Source: Ascidia mentula (lineage: Eukaryota > Chordata > Ascidiacea > Phlebobranchia > Ascidiidae). Taken from it: a stretch of 64,000 nt of DNA. Shown here in pieces: positions 23,519 through 35,600 of the stretch (positions are counted from its first letter, which is position 1; each line of letters begins with the position of its first letter). Below the pieces are notes generated by a model. The model saw only the letters and a program-made list of their open reading frames with translations, ran no database searches and was not told where the DNA came from. A program made the translations under genes and the position numbers. The stretch is taken from the NCBI GenBank assembly GCA_947561715.1, contig OX387202.1, positions 8,197,001-8,261,000 on the forward strand, written 5' to 3'.

Positions 23519-24720
23519 TCACTGCCTGCGTCTTGCATCTTTCAATGCGTCTGCAGAACATAAAACATATGATTTAGTTAAAATTTTGGTAACATTCTAT
23601 CGTGCACAGAAATTAAATATTTGACATGTGGGAATTAAATATGTGAAAGTTGTGACAACTTCACAATCGGAAGGCTTTACAATGAGGCCCGCAGTGTGGC
23701 GTGTCTTGTGAGATTTCCAAAGCAATTTGACTCACCCAACATAAATGCCAACAGAGGATCTGATTTGAATGGGATTTTTGTTTTCCTGCGCCAAAACAAA
23801 ATTGAAGAGCCAGGTGTTTTGTCATTAACAGCTTTACAGAATTCCGGAAGGTGCCACGAAGTTGGTCCATGTCCATCACTTGGGCAAGTTTTACTTTGTC
23901 CTTTTGAAAAGTATCAACATACAAAATGATTGAAATGTATAGCAGATGTCATTTACAGTGTAAAGCATGCAGACAAAAGCCTCAGTGCATTAGGTAAAAA
24001 GAAAGCTCACATTTGGTTTAGTAAGTAGAGCCATCAGATGTTCTTCGTTGACAGCTGATTGCGGCAAAAACTTTTCTGCCACACATGTGTTTTTTTTCTG
24101 TCAGAGTTTCCATTCTCTGAATTCGGTCACCAATCCTCCGCATTTCTTCCTTCACCTTTATTGTTTTGTCGATAAGGATGCCAATGTTTTCAGACAGTTC
24201 ATGCTCCTGTCATTGTGACATTGTTTTTGCTGCTTGGGTGGCAAGAACCTGTTGAAAGTAAACTAAAATAAGCAAATGCACAAGCAAAGGTCCCCGGTCA
24301 ATTAAAAAAATAAAGATGAATAATATGTGCCAGTTTTATGCACAAAAATCAGCACAAGGTTTATGGACCTTTTTTTGCAAGAGAGGTATTGTGGAAGAAG
24401 AACTGCTTTCAGTGGATTCGCTCATTAGAATGTCCCTTTCCAGATCAGCAGATCTACATTTTCTTTTCAAACAACGGGCATTTGTGCCTGAAAAGAACAA
24501 AGTGCATGAAACAAAAATGCACAATTATTTGGCACAAATACACAACTTACTCCCTTCACAAAGAATGGTGGAAGGACACGTCTGCCAAGCTGCATCCACA
24601 GAAATTTCATTTTTCAAGAATCTTTATACATCCAAATTGATGGGTGTCCACTTACATGCATTGGTGCCGACCATCCAGCCTTTGGGGATTTTATACAAAC
24701 AAAATTTTTCATTCTAATGT
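23519..24720 (-). pseudogene. DUF4806-like accessory gene, spliced and degenerate
   Basis: Four minus-strand exons can be proposed. (1) About 24720-24551 reads IPKGWMVGTNACKW at 24689-24648 and then a segment with AAWQTCPSTIL, resembling the N-terminal V/IPxxW...CxW region of these proteins; an in-frame TAA lies at 24624-24626, and a GTAAGT donor follows. (2) 24487 to about 24338, after TTCTTTTCAG, keeps phase across a 63-bp intron and encodes a basic KRKCR patch and a serine run. (3) 24248-24011, after TTTCAACAG, encodes a helical stretch (LSENIGILIDKTIKVKEEMR) with an in-frame TGA at 24210-24212; the frame changes at the T8 run 24090-24097, continues as EEHLMALLTKPN and ends at a GTGAGC donor. 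(4) 23900-23736 encodes LLMTKHLALQFCFG, close to the DUF4806 core, possibly with a lost base just after it, ending at GTGAGT. A last exon, 23550-23519, would finish in ALKDARRRQ and a stop. Family known only as an uncharacterised domain; function unknown. The 5' start is unresolved. Confidence 0.55.
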
Positions 24721-24872
24721 ACTGTGGAAGAAACAAATATACATGCAGATATATCATGTGGCATAAAGCAAATTAATGGCAACAAAATGTCCTTTATATG
24801 GCAACAGAATGCACCTTCTAATTTGATCATTATCACCATAAAAACCACACACTTTGTAAATTCCGACATGTT

Positions 24873-25616
24873 TTAAGTTGACAAGGTTTTTTGAAAAGAC
24901 GACAATTGTTTTTGAACGACAATATGCAACCAAGAATCAATAGTGTAAATGTCACAAAGTCGATAAATATCATTGCTTTGTGAAATGGTCGAGTCGCTGA
25001 TTTTTGTTGTAAAATTGCTATTGGCCAATCCACAAACCTTGTTATTGTGTGTGAAAGGAACACTTGGAGGGAAATTTATTATTTGGTTAATTTGCACTAT
25101 TGCTTTGACAGTTTTTTCGACGGGATATTATATGGAAATTAAGAAACATATAATGGGAAGTTTGGTTTTCATAAAATGCAAATCTTGCAATTTGTTGCAT
25201 AGGTTTGTAGCCAGATTTACAACTTTTTTTCAAACAACCCCAGTAATTTTCAAATTGAAAACAGCCAATGTTTTCCAATGAACCATGTTTTTCATAATCA
25301 TTACACAAGTGGATCAAACAATGAACATTGTAACTGACAAATGCTTTACCATAAATATGTGAAGATTTGCTAACAAAGTCTTTTAGCATTTTGACACATA
25401 ACGAAAACTCATGTGTGTTAATGTTTGGCGACAACAAACATCTCATAGCTAAAGAAAAATGCAGAAAATGACAATACGTTTATGGCACAGCACATTTTTA
25501 TCTTTTGACAGCACCACTCCCACATACAGCATAAATAGTCTGAATTCTGTTGCTTTCCAGTAAAGCAAATCAGACAAAGGCCTCGATTTTCTGTTGAACT
25601 CAAGCGGTATAAATTC
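24873..25616 (-). pseudogene. EnSpm/CACTA-like transposase, C-terminal remnant
   Basis: After a possible splice acceptor (ATATAAG at about 25617) the minus strand reads EFIPLEFNRKSRPLSDLLY and then WKATEF at 25559-25542, followed by RLFMLYVG. This is the conserved 'eFxRkxRxL...WKATEFRxFLLYxG' block that I know from animal EnSpm-type transposases. The frame is broken at about 25465-25480. It resumes with FLHFSLAMRCLLSP, then YNVHCLIHL (YN at 25332-25327, HL at 25311-25306) and FENYWGCLKK (25254-25225), matching the 'YNvHxLiHL...pFENyLgxLKr' block related to DUF4218 of plant TNP2. A less conserved tail with Asp/Ser and Trp residues may extend to 24873 in another frame. The N-terminal two thirds and the catalytic residues are missing. 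The gene is therefore non-functional in this copy. Confidence 0.65.
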
Positions 25617-26320
25617 CTTATATTTTGTAAGGTTGTGGTGACGTTAACATGACGACAGTTCAAGAAAGCTTAACTTGCAATTGGCGTGGTCTACCCCTCC
25701 ACCAGATTAACAATCGACGCATTACACCCAAACATGCAAGATGCGTATTCACCCTTGATCTAAATTTGAGTCGCAAGTATATCAAACAGAAATACCTGAC
25801 ATAAGACAACTGCTGTCGTAAACCACCTGTAAATTTAGACAAGGTTTCCCGCCGTCAAGTCATTACTACAACAAACAACTCATTAATTACGCAGTTAGCC
25901 AAGCCTCCTAGCCTGTCCTGCCTGCTTGTTGTTCATCCAACCATGACGAAGCAGCGCCTTAGCTTCGCTTTGTAATATTTAAAAAAACATTTTAGTTAGC
26001 TCGCAAAATCAACAAATAGCCTATTATGGTAAAAATCACTGACAATAATTTGCCCTCCAAAACTGCATGTGTCACAACCCCACGGCAGAACTCACCAAGA
26101 GAGGTACAACCAAACTACCTCAAAATAAAATAAAATCAACTTCATGCTTCTGTGCCCACCTTATGACAAAACAATATGATATGTGTGACGCAGGTATACA
26201 AGGAAAAACTCCCACCGCCGAAACTCACCTTCACGCACAGTATTACACTTCAAAATTATTTTGGGCAGGGGGAAATTATACAAACTTAAGCACGACGCAC
26301 CATTCGTAAACCGAGCGTAT
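25617..26320 (-). other. Transposon 5' region with no recognisable coding sequence
   Basis: About 700 bp upstream of the transposase remnant on its strand. I recognise no conserved domain in any frame. A GTGAGT at 26228-26223 (minus strand) could be the donor of a 5' untranslated exon. The missing transposase N-terminus should lie here in a complete element, so an internal deletion probably falls in or next to this stretch. Confidence 0.5.
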
Positions 26321-26322
26321 AA

Positions 26323-26400
26323 GTTTGGCGTACGTGCGAATAAGTGCTGATTGGCCGTGTCAAGCTTAAACGCACTAAACCGAGCTTAAACCAAGCTAGG
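26323..26400. repeat. Right subterminal repeats
   Basis: GTTTGGCGTACGT at 26323-26335 matches the left-end copy at 23228-23240 in the same orientation. TCAAGCTTAA at about 26360-26369 and CCAAGCTAGG at 26391-26400 resemble the AAGCTTGG motif of the left end. Confidence 0.45.
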
Positions 26401-26420
26401 CCCATACTAAAGGGGTAGAT

Positions 26421-26434
26421 AATTTTTGACTGGG
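26421..26434 (-). repeat. Terminal inverted repeat, right
   Basis: AATTTTTGACTGGG. Its reverse complement, CCCAGTCAAAAATT, matches the left end with one mismatch. The TT that follows (26435-26436) is the second copy of the target duplication. Confidence 0.9.
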
Positions 26435-29400
26435 TTATTATACAGTGGAAAACGCTGATACTCCAGTATTCCTTTTGCGGTTGCACAACGTATGTAACTA
26501 TGCGATTTCAGCACTTGTCCATTTTGCAGTATATGACTTTTCGATGAAAAATATTTTTTTGCAGTAAAAGCTTTATTATACAGTGGATAACGCTGATACT
26601 CCAGTATTCCTTTTGCGGTTGCACAACGTATGTAACTATGCGATTTCAGCACTTGTCCATTTTGCAGTATATGACTTTTCGATGAAAAATATTTTTTTGC
26701 AGTACAAGCATTATTATACAGTGGAAAAAGCTGATACTCCAGTATTGCTTTTGCGGTTGCACAACGTATGTAACTATGCGATTTCAGCACTTGTCCATTT
26801 TGCAGTATATGACTTTTCGATAAAAAATAATTTTTTTCTGTACAAGCTTTATTATACGGTGGAAAACGCTGATACTCCAGTATTGCTTTTGCGGTTGCAC
26901 AATGTATGTAACTATGCGATTTCAGCACTTGTCCATTTTGCAGTATATGACTTTTCGATGAAAAATATTTTTTTGCAGTACAAGCTTTATTATACAGTGG
27001 AAAACGCTGATACTCCAGTATTGCTTTTGCGGTTGCACAACGTATGTAACTATGCGATTTCAGCACTTGTCCATTTTGCAGTATATGACTTTTCGATAAA
27101 AAATAATTTTTTTCAGTACAAGCTTTATTATACAGTGGAAAACGCTGATACTCCAGTATTGCTTTTGCGGTTGCACAACGTATGTAACTATGCGATTTCA
27201 GCACTTGTCCATTTTGCAGTATATGACTTTTCGATGAAAAATATTTTTTTGCAGTAAAAGCTTTATTATACAGTGGAAAACGCTGATACTCCAGTATTCC
27301 TTTTGCGGTTGCACAACGTATGTAACTATGCGATTTCAGCACTTGTCCATTTTGCAGTATATGACTTTTCGATGAAAAATATTTTTTTGCAGTACAAGCA
27401 TTATTATACAGTGGAAAACGCTGATACTCCAGTATTCCTTTTGCGGTTGCACAACGTATGTAACTATGCGATTTCAGCACTTGTCCATTTTGCAGTATAT
27501 GACTTTTCGATGAAAAATATTTTTTTGCAGTAAAAGCTTTATTATACAGTGGAAAACGCTGATACTCCAGTATTGCTTTTGCGGTTGCACAACGTATGTA
27601 ACTATGCGATTTCAGCACTTGTCCATTTTGCAGTATATGACTTTTCGATAAAAAATAATTTTTTTCAGTACAAGCTTTATTATACGGTGGAAAACGCTGA
27701 TACTCCAGTATTGCTTGTGCGGTTGCACAACGTATGTAACTATCAGATTTCAGCACTTGTCCATTTTGCAGTGTATGACATTTCGATAAAAAATATTTTT
27801 TTTCAGTACAAGCTTTATTATACAGTGGAAAACGCTGATACTCCAGTATTGCTTTTGCGGTTGCACAACGTATGTAACTGTGCGATTTCAGCACTTGTCC
27901 ATTTTGCAGTATATGATTTTTCGATGAAAAATATTTTTTTGCAGTACAAGCTTTATTATACAGAGGAAAACGCTGATACTCCAGTATTGCATTTGCGGTT
28001 GCACAACGTATGTAACTGTGCAATTTCAGCACTTGTCCATTTTGCAGTATATGACTTTTCGATAAAAAATATTTTTTTGCGGTACAAGCTTTATTATACA
28101 GTGGAAAACGCTGATACTCCAGTATTGCTTTTGCGGTTGCACAACGTATGTAACTGTGCGATTTCAGCACTTGTCCATTTTGCAGTATATGATTTTTCGA
28201 TGAAAAATATTTTTTTGCAGTACAAGCTTTATTATACAGAGGAAAACGCTGATACTCCAGTATTCCTTTTGCGGTTGCACAACGTATGTAACTATGCGAT
28301 TTCAGCACTTGTCCACTTTGCAGTATATGACTTTTCGATGAAAAATATTTTTTTGCAGTACAAGCATTATTATACAGTGGAAAACGCTGATACTCCAGTA
28401 TTGCTTTTGCGGTTGCACACCGTATGTAACTATGCGATTTCAGCACTTGTCCATTTTGCAGTATATGACTTTTCGATAAAAAATAATTTTTTTCAGTACA
28501 AGCTTTATTATACGGTGGAAAACGCTGATACTCCAGTATTGCTTGTGCGGTTGCACAACGTATGTAACTATCAGATTTCAGCACTTGTCCATTTTGCAGT
28601 GTATGACATTTCGATAAAAAATATTTTTTTTCAGTACAAGCTTTATTATACAGTGGAAAACGCTGATACTCCAGTATTGCTTTTGCGGTTGCACAACGTA
28701 TGTAACTGTGCGATTTCAGCACTTGTCCATTTTGCAGTATATGATTTTTCGATGAAAAATATTTTTTTGCAGTACAAGCTTTATTATACAGAGGAAAACG
28801 CTGATACTCCAGTATTCCTTTTGCGGTTGCACAACGTATGTAACTATGCGATTTCAGCACTTGTCCATTTTGCAGTATATGACTTTTCGATGAAAAATAT
28901 TTTTTTGCAGTACAAGCATTATTATACAGTGGAAAACGCTGATACTCCAGTATTGCTTTTGCGGTTGCACACCGTATGTAACTATGCGATTTCAGCACTT
29001 GTCCATTTTGCAGTATATGACTTTTCGATAAAAAATAATTTTTTTCAGTACAAGCTTTATTATACGGTGGAAAACGTTGATACTCCAGTATTGCTTGTGC
29101 GGTTGCACAACGTATGTAACTATCAGATTTCAGCACTTGTCCATTTTGCAGTGTATGACATTTCGATAAAAAATATTTTTTTTCAGTACAAGCTTTATTA
29201 TACAGTGGAAAACGCTGATACTCCAGTATTGCTTTTGCGGTTGCACAACGTATGTAACTGTGCGATTTCAGCACTTGTCCATTTTGCAGTATATGATTTT
29301 TCGATGAAAAATATTTTTTTGCAGTACAAGCTTTATTATACAGAGGAAAACGCTGATACTCCAGTATTGCATTTGCGGTTGCACAACGTATGTAACTGTG

Positions 29401-30446
29401 CAATTTCAGCACTTGTCCATTTTGCAGTATATGACTTTTCGATAAAAAATATTTTTTTGCGGTACAAGCTTTATTATACAGTGGAAAACGCTGATACTCC
29501 AGTATTGCTTTTGCGGTTGCACAACGTATGTAACTATGCGATTTCAGCACTTGTCCATTTTGCAGTGTATGACTTTTCGATGAAAAATAATTTTTTTCAG
29601 TACAAGCTTTATTATACAGTGGAAAACGCTGATACTCCAGTATTGCTTTTGCGGTTGCACAACGTCTGCAACTATGCGATTTCAGCACTTGTCCATTTTG
29701 CAGTACATGACTTTTCGATGAAAAATATTTTTTTGCAGTACAAGCTTTATTATACAGTGGAAAACGCTGATACTCCAGTATTGCTTTTGCGGTTGCACAA
29801 CGTATGTAAGTGTGGAATTTCAGCCCTTGTCCATTTTGCAGTATATGACTTTTCGATGAAAAATATTTTTTTGCAGTACAAGCTTTATTGTACTGTGGAA
29901 AACGCTGATACTCCAGTATTGCTTTTGCGGTTGAACAACGTATGTAACTATGCGATTTCAGCACTTGTCCATTTTGCAGTATATGACTTTTCCATGAAAA
30001 ATATTTTTTTGCAGTACAAGCTTTATTATACAGTGGAAAGCGCTGATACTCCAGTATTGCTTTTGCGGTTGCACAACGTATGTAACTATGCGATTTCAGC
30101 ACTTGTCCATTTTGCAGTATATGACTTTTCGATGAAAAATATTTTTTTGCAGTACAAGCTTTATTATACAGTGGAAAACGATGATACTCTAGTATTGCTT
30201 TTGCGGTTGCACAACGTATGTAACTATGCGATTTCAGCACTTGTCCATTTTGCAGTATATGACTTTTCGATAAAAAATAATTTTTTTCAGTACAAGCTTT
30301 ATTATACAGTGGAAAACGCTGATACTCCAGTATTCCTTTTGCGGTTGCACAACGTATGTAACTATGCGATTTCAGCACTTGTCCATTTTGCAGTATATGA
30401 CTTTTCGATGAAAAATATTTTTTTGCAGTAAAAGCTTTATTATACA

Positions 30447-32654
30447 GTGGAAAACGCTGATACTCCAGTATTCCTTTTGCGGTTGCACAACGTATGTAAC
30501 TATGCGATTTCAGCACTTGTCCATTTTGCAGTATATGACTTTTCGATGAAAAATATTTTTTTGCAGTACAAGCATTATTATACAGTGGAAAACGCTGATA
30601 CTCCAGTATTGCTTTTGCGGTTGCACAACGTATGTAACTATGCGATTTCAGCACTTGTCCATTTTGCAGTATATGACTTTTCGATAAAAAATAATTTTTT
30701 TCAGTACAAGCTTTATTATACAGTGGAAAACGCTGATACTCCAGTATTGCTTTTGCGGTTGCACAACGTATGTAACTATGCGATTTCAGCACTTGTCCAT
30801 TTTGCAGTATATGACTTTTCGATGAAAAATATTTTTTTGCAGTACAAGCTTTATTATACAGTGGAAAACGCTGATACTCCAGTATTGCTTTTGCGGTTGC
30901 ACAACGTATGTAACTATGCGATTTCAGCACTTGTCCATTTTGCAGTATATGACTTTTCGATAAAAAATAATTTTTTTCAGTACAAGCTTTATTATACAGT
31001 GGAAAACGCTGATACTCCAGTATTCCTTTTGCGGTTGCACAACGTATGTAACTATGCGATTTCAGCACTTGTCCATTTTGCAGTATATGACTTTTCGATG
31101 AAAAATATTTTTTTGCAGTAAAAGCTTTATTATACAGTGGAAAACGCTGATACTCCAGTATTCCTTTTGCGGTTGCACAACGTATGTAACTATGCGATTT
31201 CAGCACTTGTCCATTTTGCAGTATATGACTTTTCGATGAAAAATATTTTTTTGCAGTACAAGCATTATTATACAGTGGAAAACGCTGATACTCCAGTATT
31301 CCTTTTGCGGTTGCACAACGTATGTAACTATGCGATTTCAGCACTTGTCCATTTTGCAGTATATGACTTTTCGATGAAAAATATTTTTTTGCAGTAAAAG
31401 CTTTATTATACAGTGGAAAACGCTGATACTCCAGTATTCCTTTTGCGGTTGCACAACGTATGTAACTATACGATTTCAGCACTTGTCCATTTTGCAGTAT
31501 ATGACTTTTCGATGAAAAATATTTTTTTGCAGTAAAAGCTTTATTATACAGTGGAAAACGCTGATACTCCAGTATTCCTTTTGCGGTTGCACAACGTATG
31601 TAACTATGCGATTTCAGCACTTGTCCATTTTGCAGTATATGACTTTTCGATGAAAAATATTTTTTTGCAGTACAAGCATTATTATACAGTGGAAAACGCT
31701 GATACTCCAGTATTGCTTTTGCGGTTGCACAACGTATGTAACTATGCGATTTCAGCACTTGTCCATTTTGCAGTATATGACTTTTCGATAAAAAATAATT
31801 TTTTTCAGTACAAGCTTTATTATACAGTGGAAAACGCTGATACTCCAGTATTGCTTTTGCGGTTGCACAACGTATGTAACTATGCGATTTCAGCACTTGT
31901 CCATTTTGCAGTATATGACTTTTCGATGAAAAATATTTTTTTGCAGTACAAGCTTTATTATACAGTGGAAAACGCTGATACTCCAGTATTGCTTTTGCGG
32001 TTGCACAACGTATGTAACTATGCGATTTCAGCACTTGTCCATTTTGCAGTATATGACTTTTCGATAAAAAATAATTTTTTTCAGTACAAGCTTTATTATA
32101 CAGTGGAAAACGCTGATACTCCAGTATTCCTTTTGCGGTTGCACAACGTATGTAACTATGCGATTTCAGCACTTGTCCATTTTGCAGTATATGACTTTTC
32201 GATGAAAAATATTTTTTTGCAGTAAAAGCTTTATTATACAGTGGAAAACGCTGATACTCCAGTATTCCTTTTGCGGTTGCACAACGTATGTAACTATGCG
32301 ATTTCAGCACTTGTCCATTTTGCAGTATATGACTTTTCGATGAAAAATATTTTTTTGCAGTACAAGCATTATTATACAGTGGAAAACGCTGATACTCCAG
32401 TATTCCTTTTGCGGTTGCACAACGTATGTAACTATGCGATTTCAGCACTTGTCCATTTTGCAGTATATGACTTTTCGATGAAAAATATTTTTTTGCAGTA
32501 AAAGCTTTATTATACAGTGGAAAACGCTGATACTCCAGTATTCCTTTTGCGGTTGCACAACGTATGTAACTATACGATTTCAGCACTTGTCCATTTTGCA
32601 GTATATGACTTTTCGATGAAAAATATTTTTTTGCAGTACAAGCATTATTATACA
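30447..32654 (+). repeat. 1104-bp (8-monomer) local tandem duplication
   Basis: The eight monomers at 30447-31550 repeat at 31551-32654, both containing the rare variant AACTATACGATTTC (near 31465 and 32569). The related region at 48111 onward has only one copy of this block (variant near 49131). Offsets to that region change from 128 periods (17,664 bp) before the duplication to 120 periods (16,560 bp) after it, as expected from one extra 1104-bp unit. Confidence 0.85.
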
Positions 32655-35600
32655 GTGGAAAACGCTGATACTCCAGTATTGCTTTTGCGGTTGCACAACG
32701 TATGTAACTATGCGATTTCAGCACTTGTCCATTTTGCAGTATATGACTTTTCGATAAAAAATATTTTTTTGCGGTACAAGCTTTATTATACAGTGGAAAA
32801 CGCTGATACTCCAGTATTGCTTTTGCGGTTGCACAACGTATGTAACTATGCGATTTCAGCACTTGTCCATTTTGCAGTGTATGACTTTTCGATGAAAAAT
32901 AATTTTTTTCAGTACAAGCTTTATTATACAGTGGAAAACGCTGATACTCCAGTATTGCTTTTGCGGTTGCACAACGTCTGCAACTATGCGATTTCAGCAC
33001 TTGTCCATTTTGCAGTACATGACTTTTCGATGAAAAATATTTTTTTGCAGTACAAGCTTTATTATACAGTGGAAAACGCTGATACTCCAGTATTGCTTTT
33101 GCGGTTGCACAACGTATGTAAGTGTGGAATTTCAGCCCTTGTCCATTTTGCAGTATATGACTTTTCGATGAAAAATATTTTTTTGCAGTACAAGCTTTAT
33201 TGTACTGTGGAAAACGCTGATACTCCAGTATTGCTTTTGCGGTTGAACAACGTATGTAACTATGCGATTTCAGCACTTGTCCATTTTGCAGTATATGACT
33301 TTTCCATGAAAAATATTTTTTTGCAGTACAAGCTTTATTATACAGTGGAAAGCGCTGATACTCCAGTATTGCTTTTGCGGTTGCACAACGTATGTAACTA
33401 TGCGATTTCAGCACTTGTCCATTTTGCAGTATATGACTTTTCGATGAAAAATATTTTTTTGCAGTACAAGCTTTATTATACAGTGGAAAACGCTGATACT
33501 CCAGTATTGCTTTTGCGGTTGCACAACGTATGTAACTATGCGATTTCAGCACTTGTCCATTTTGCAGTATATGACTTTTCGATAAAAAATAATTTTTTTC
33601 AGTACAAGCTTTATTATACAGTGGAAAACGCTGATACTCCAGTATTCCTTTTGCGGTTGCACAACGTATGTAACTATGCGATTTCAGCACTTGTCCATTT
33701 TGCAGTATATGACTTTTCGATGAAAAATATTTTTTTGCAGTAAAAGCTTTATTATACAGTGGAAAACGCTGATACTCCAGTATTCCTTTTGCGGTTGCAC
33801 AACGTATGTAACTATGCGATTTCAGCACTTGTCCATTTTGCAGTATATGACTTTTCGATGAAAAATATTTTTTTGCAGTACAAGCATTATTATACAGTGG
33901 AAAACGCTGATACTCCAGTATTGCTTTTGCGGTTGCACAACGTATGTAACTATGCGATTTCAGCACTTGTCCATTTTGCAGTATATGACTTTTCGATAAA
34001 AAATAATTTTTTTCAGTACAAGCTTTATTATACAGTGGAAAACGCTGATACTCCAGTATTGCTTTTGCGGTTGCACAACGTATGTAACTATGCGATTTCA
34101 GCACTTGTCCATTTTGCAGTATATGACTTTTCGATGAAAAATATTTTTTTGCAGTACAAGCTTTATTATACAGTGGAAAACGCTGATACTCCAGTATTGC
34201 TTTTGCGGTTGCACAACGTATGTAACTATGCGATTTCAGCACTTGTCCATTTTGCAGTATATGACTTTTCGATAAAAAATAATTTTTTTCAGTACAAGCT
34301 TTATTATACAGTGGAAAACGCTGATACTCCAGTATTCCTTTTGCGGTTGCACAACGTATGTAACTATGCGATTTCAGCACTTGTCCATTTTGCAGTATAT
34401 GACTTTTCGATGAAAAATATTTTTTTGCAGTAAAAGCTTTATTATACAGTGGAAAACGCTGATACTCCAGTATTCCTTTTGCGGTTGCACAACGTATGTA
34501 ACTATGCGATTTCAGCACTTGTCCATTTTGCAGTGTATGACTTTTCGATGAAAAATAATTTTTTTCAGTACAAGCTTTATTATACAGTGGAAAACGCTGA
34601 TACTCCAGTGTTGCTTTTGCGGTTGCACAACGTCTGCAACTATGCGATTTCAGCACTTGTCCATTTTGCAGTACATGACTTTTCGATGAAAAATATTTTT
34701 TTGCAGTACAAGCTTTATTATACAGTGGAAAACGCTGATACTCCAGTATTGCTTTTGCGGTTGCACAACGTATGTAAGTGTGGAATTTCAGCCCTTGTCC
34801 ATTTTGCAGTATATGACTTTTCGATGAAAAATATTTTTTTGCAGTACAAGCTTTATTGTACTGTGGAAAACGCTGATACTCCAGTATTGCTTTTGCGGTT
34901 GAACAACGTATGTAACTATGCGATTTCAGCACTTGTCCATTTTGCAGTATATGACTTTTCCATGAAAAATATTTTTTTGCAGTACAAGCTTTATTATACA
35001 GTGGAAAGCGCTGATACTCCAGTATTGCTTTTGCGGTTGCACAACGTATGTAACTGTGCGATTTCAGCACTTGTCCATTTTGCAGTATATGATTTTTCGA
35101 TGAAAAATATTTTTTTGCAGTACAAGCTTTATTATACAGAGGAAAACGCTGATACTCCAGTATTCCTTTTGCGGTTGCACAACGTATGTAACTATGCGAT
35201 TTCAGCACTTGTCCACTTTGCAGTATATGACTTTTCGATGAAAAATATTTTTTTGCAGTACAAGCATTATTATACAGTGGAAAACGCTGATACTCCAGTA
35301 TTGCTTTTGCGGTTGCACACCGTATGTAACTATGCGATTTCAGCACTTGTCCATTTTGCAGTATATGACTTTTCGATAAAAAATAATTTTTTTCAGTACA
35401 AGCTTTATTATACGGTGGAAAACGCTGATACTCCAGTATTGCTTGTGCGGTTGCACAACGTATGTAACTATCAGATTTCAGCACTTGTCCATTTTGCAGT
35501 GTATGACATTTCGATAAAAAATATTTTTTTTCAGTACAAGCTTTATTATACAGTGGAAAACGCTGATACTCCAGTATTGCTTTTGCGGTTGCACAACGTA

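Larger units (their letters stand above)
23125..26434 (-). mobile_element. Degenerate EnSpm/CACTA-like DNA transposon
   Basis: A 3310-bp element inserted in the satellite. Its ends are 14-bp inverted repeats with one mismatch (CCCAGTCATAAATT against the complement of the right end, CCCAGTCAAAAATT), with a 2-bp TT target duplication. Subterminal AAGCTTGG-like motifs repeat at both ends, a habit of EnSpm/CACTA elements. Two gene remnants lie on the minus strand: a transposase C-terminal part (about 25616-24873) and a spliced accessory gene (about 24720-23519). The 5' coding part of the transposase, where the catalytic acidic residues would be, is not present, so there was an internal deletion, and both remnants carry stops or frameshifts. 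EnSpm/CACTA elements make 2-3 bp duplications, which fits; the CCC terminus departs from the classic CACTA. The family call is an inference from the transposase motifs. Confidence 0.82.

Noticed and set aside
23696-25281. + strand ORFs inside the DNA transposon (for example 23696-23929, 24316-24717, 24973-25281)
   Set aside because: They are antisense shadows of the minus-strand transposase and accessory exons, which carry recognisable motifs and splice sites.
23125-26434. P element, piggyBac, Kolobok or Chapaev-type transposon
   Set aside because: The duplication is 2 bp (TT), not 8 bp, TTAA or 4 bp, and no THAP or matching transposase motif is visible. The WKATEF and FENYWGCLKK blocks fit EnSpm-like transposases better.
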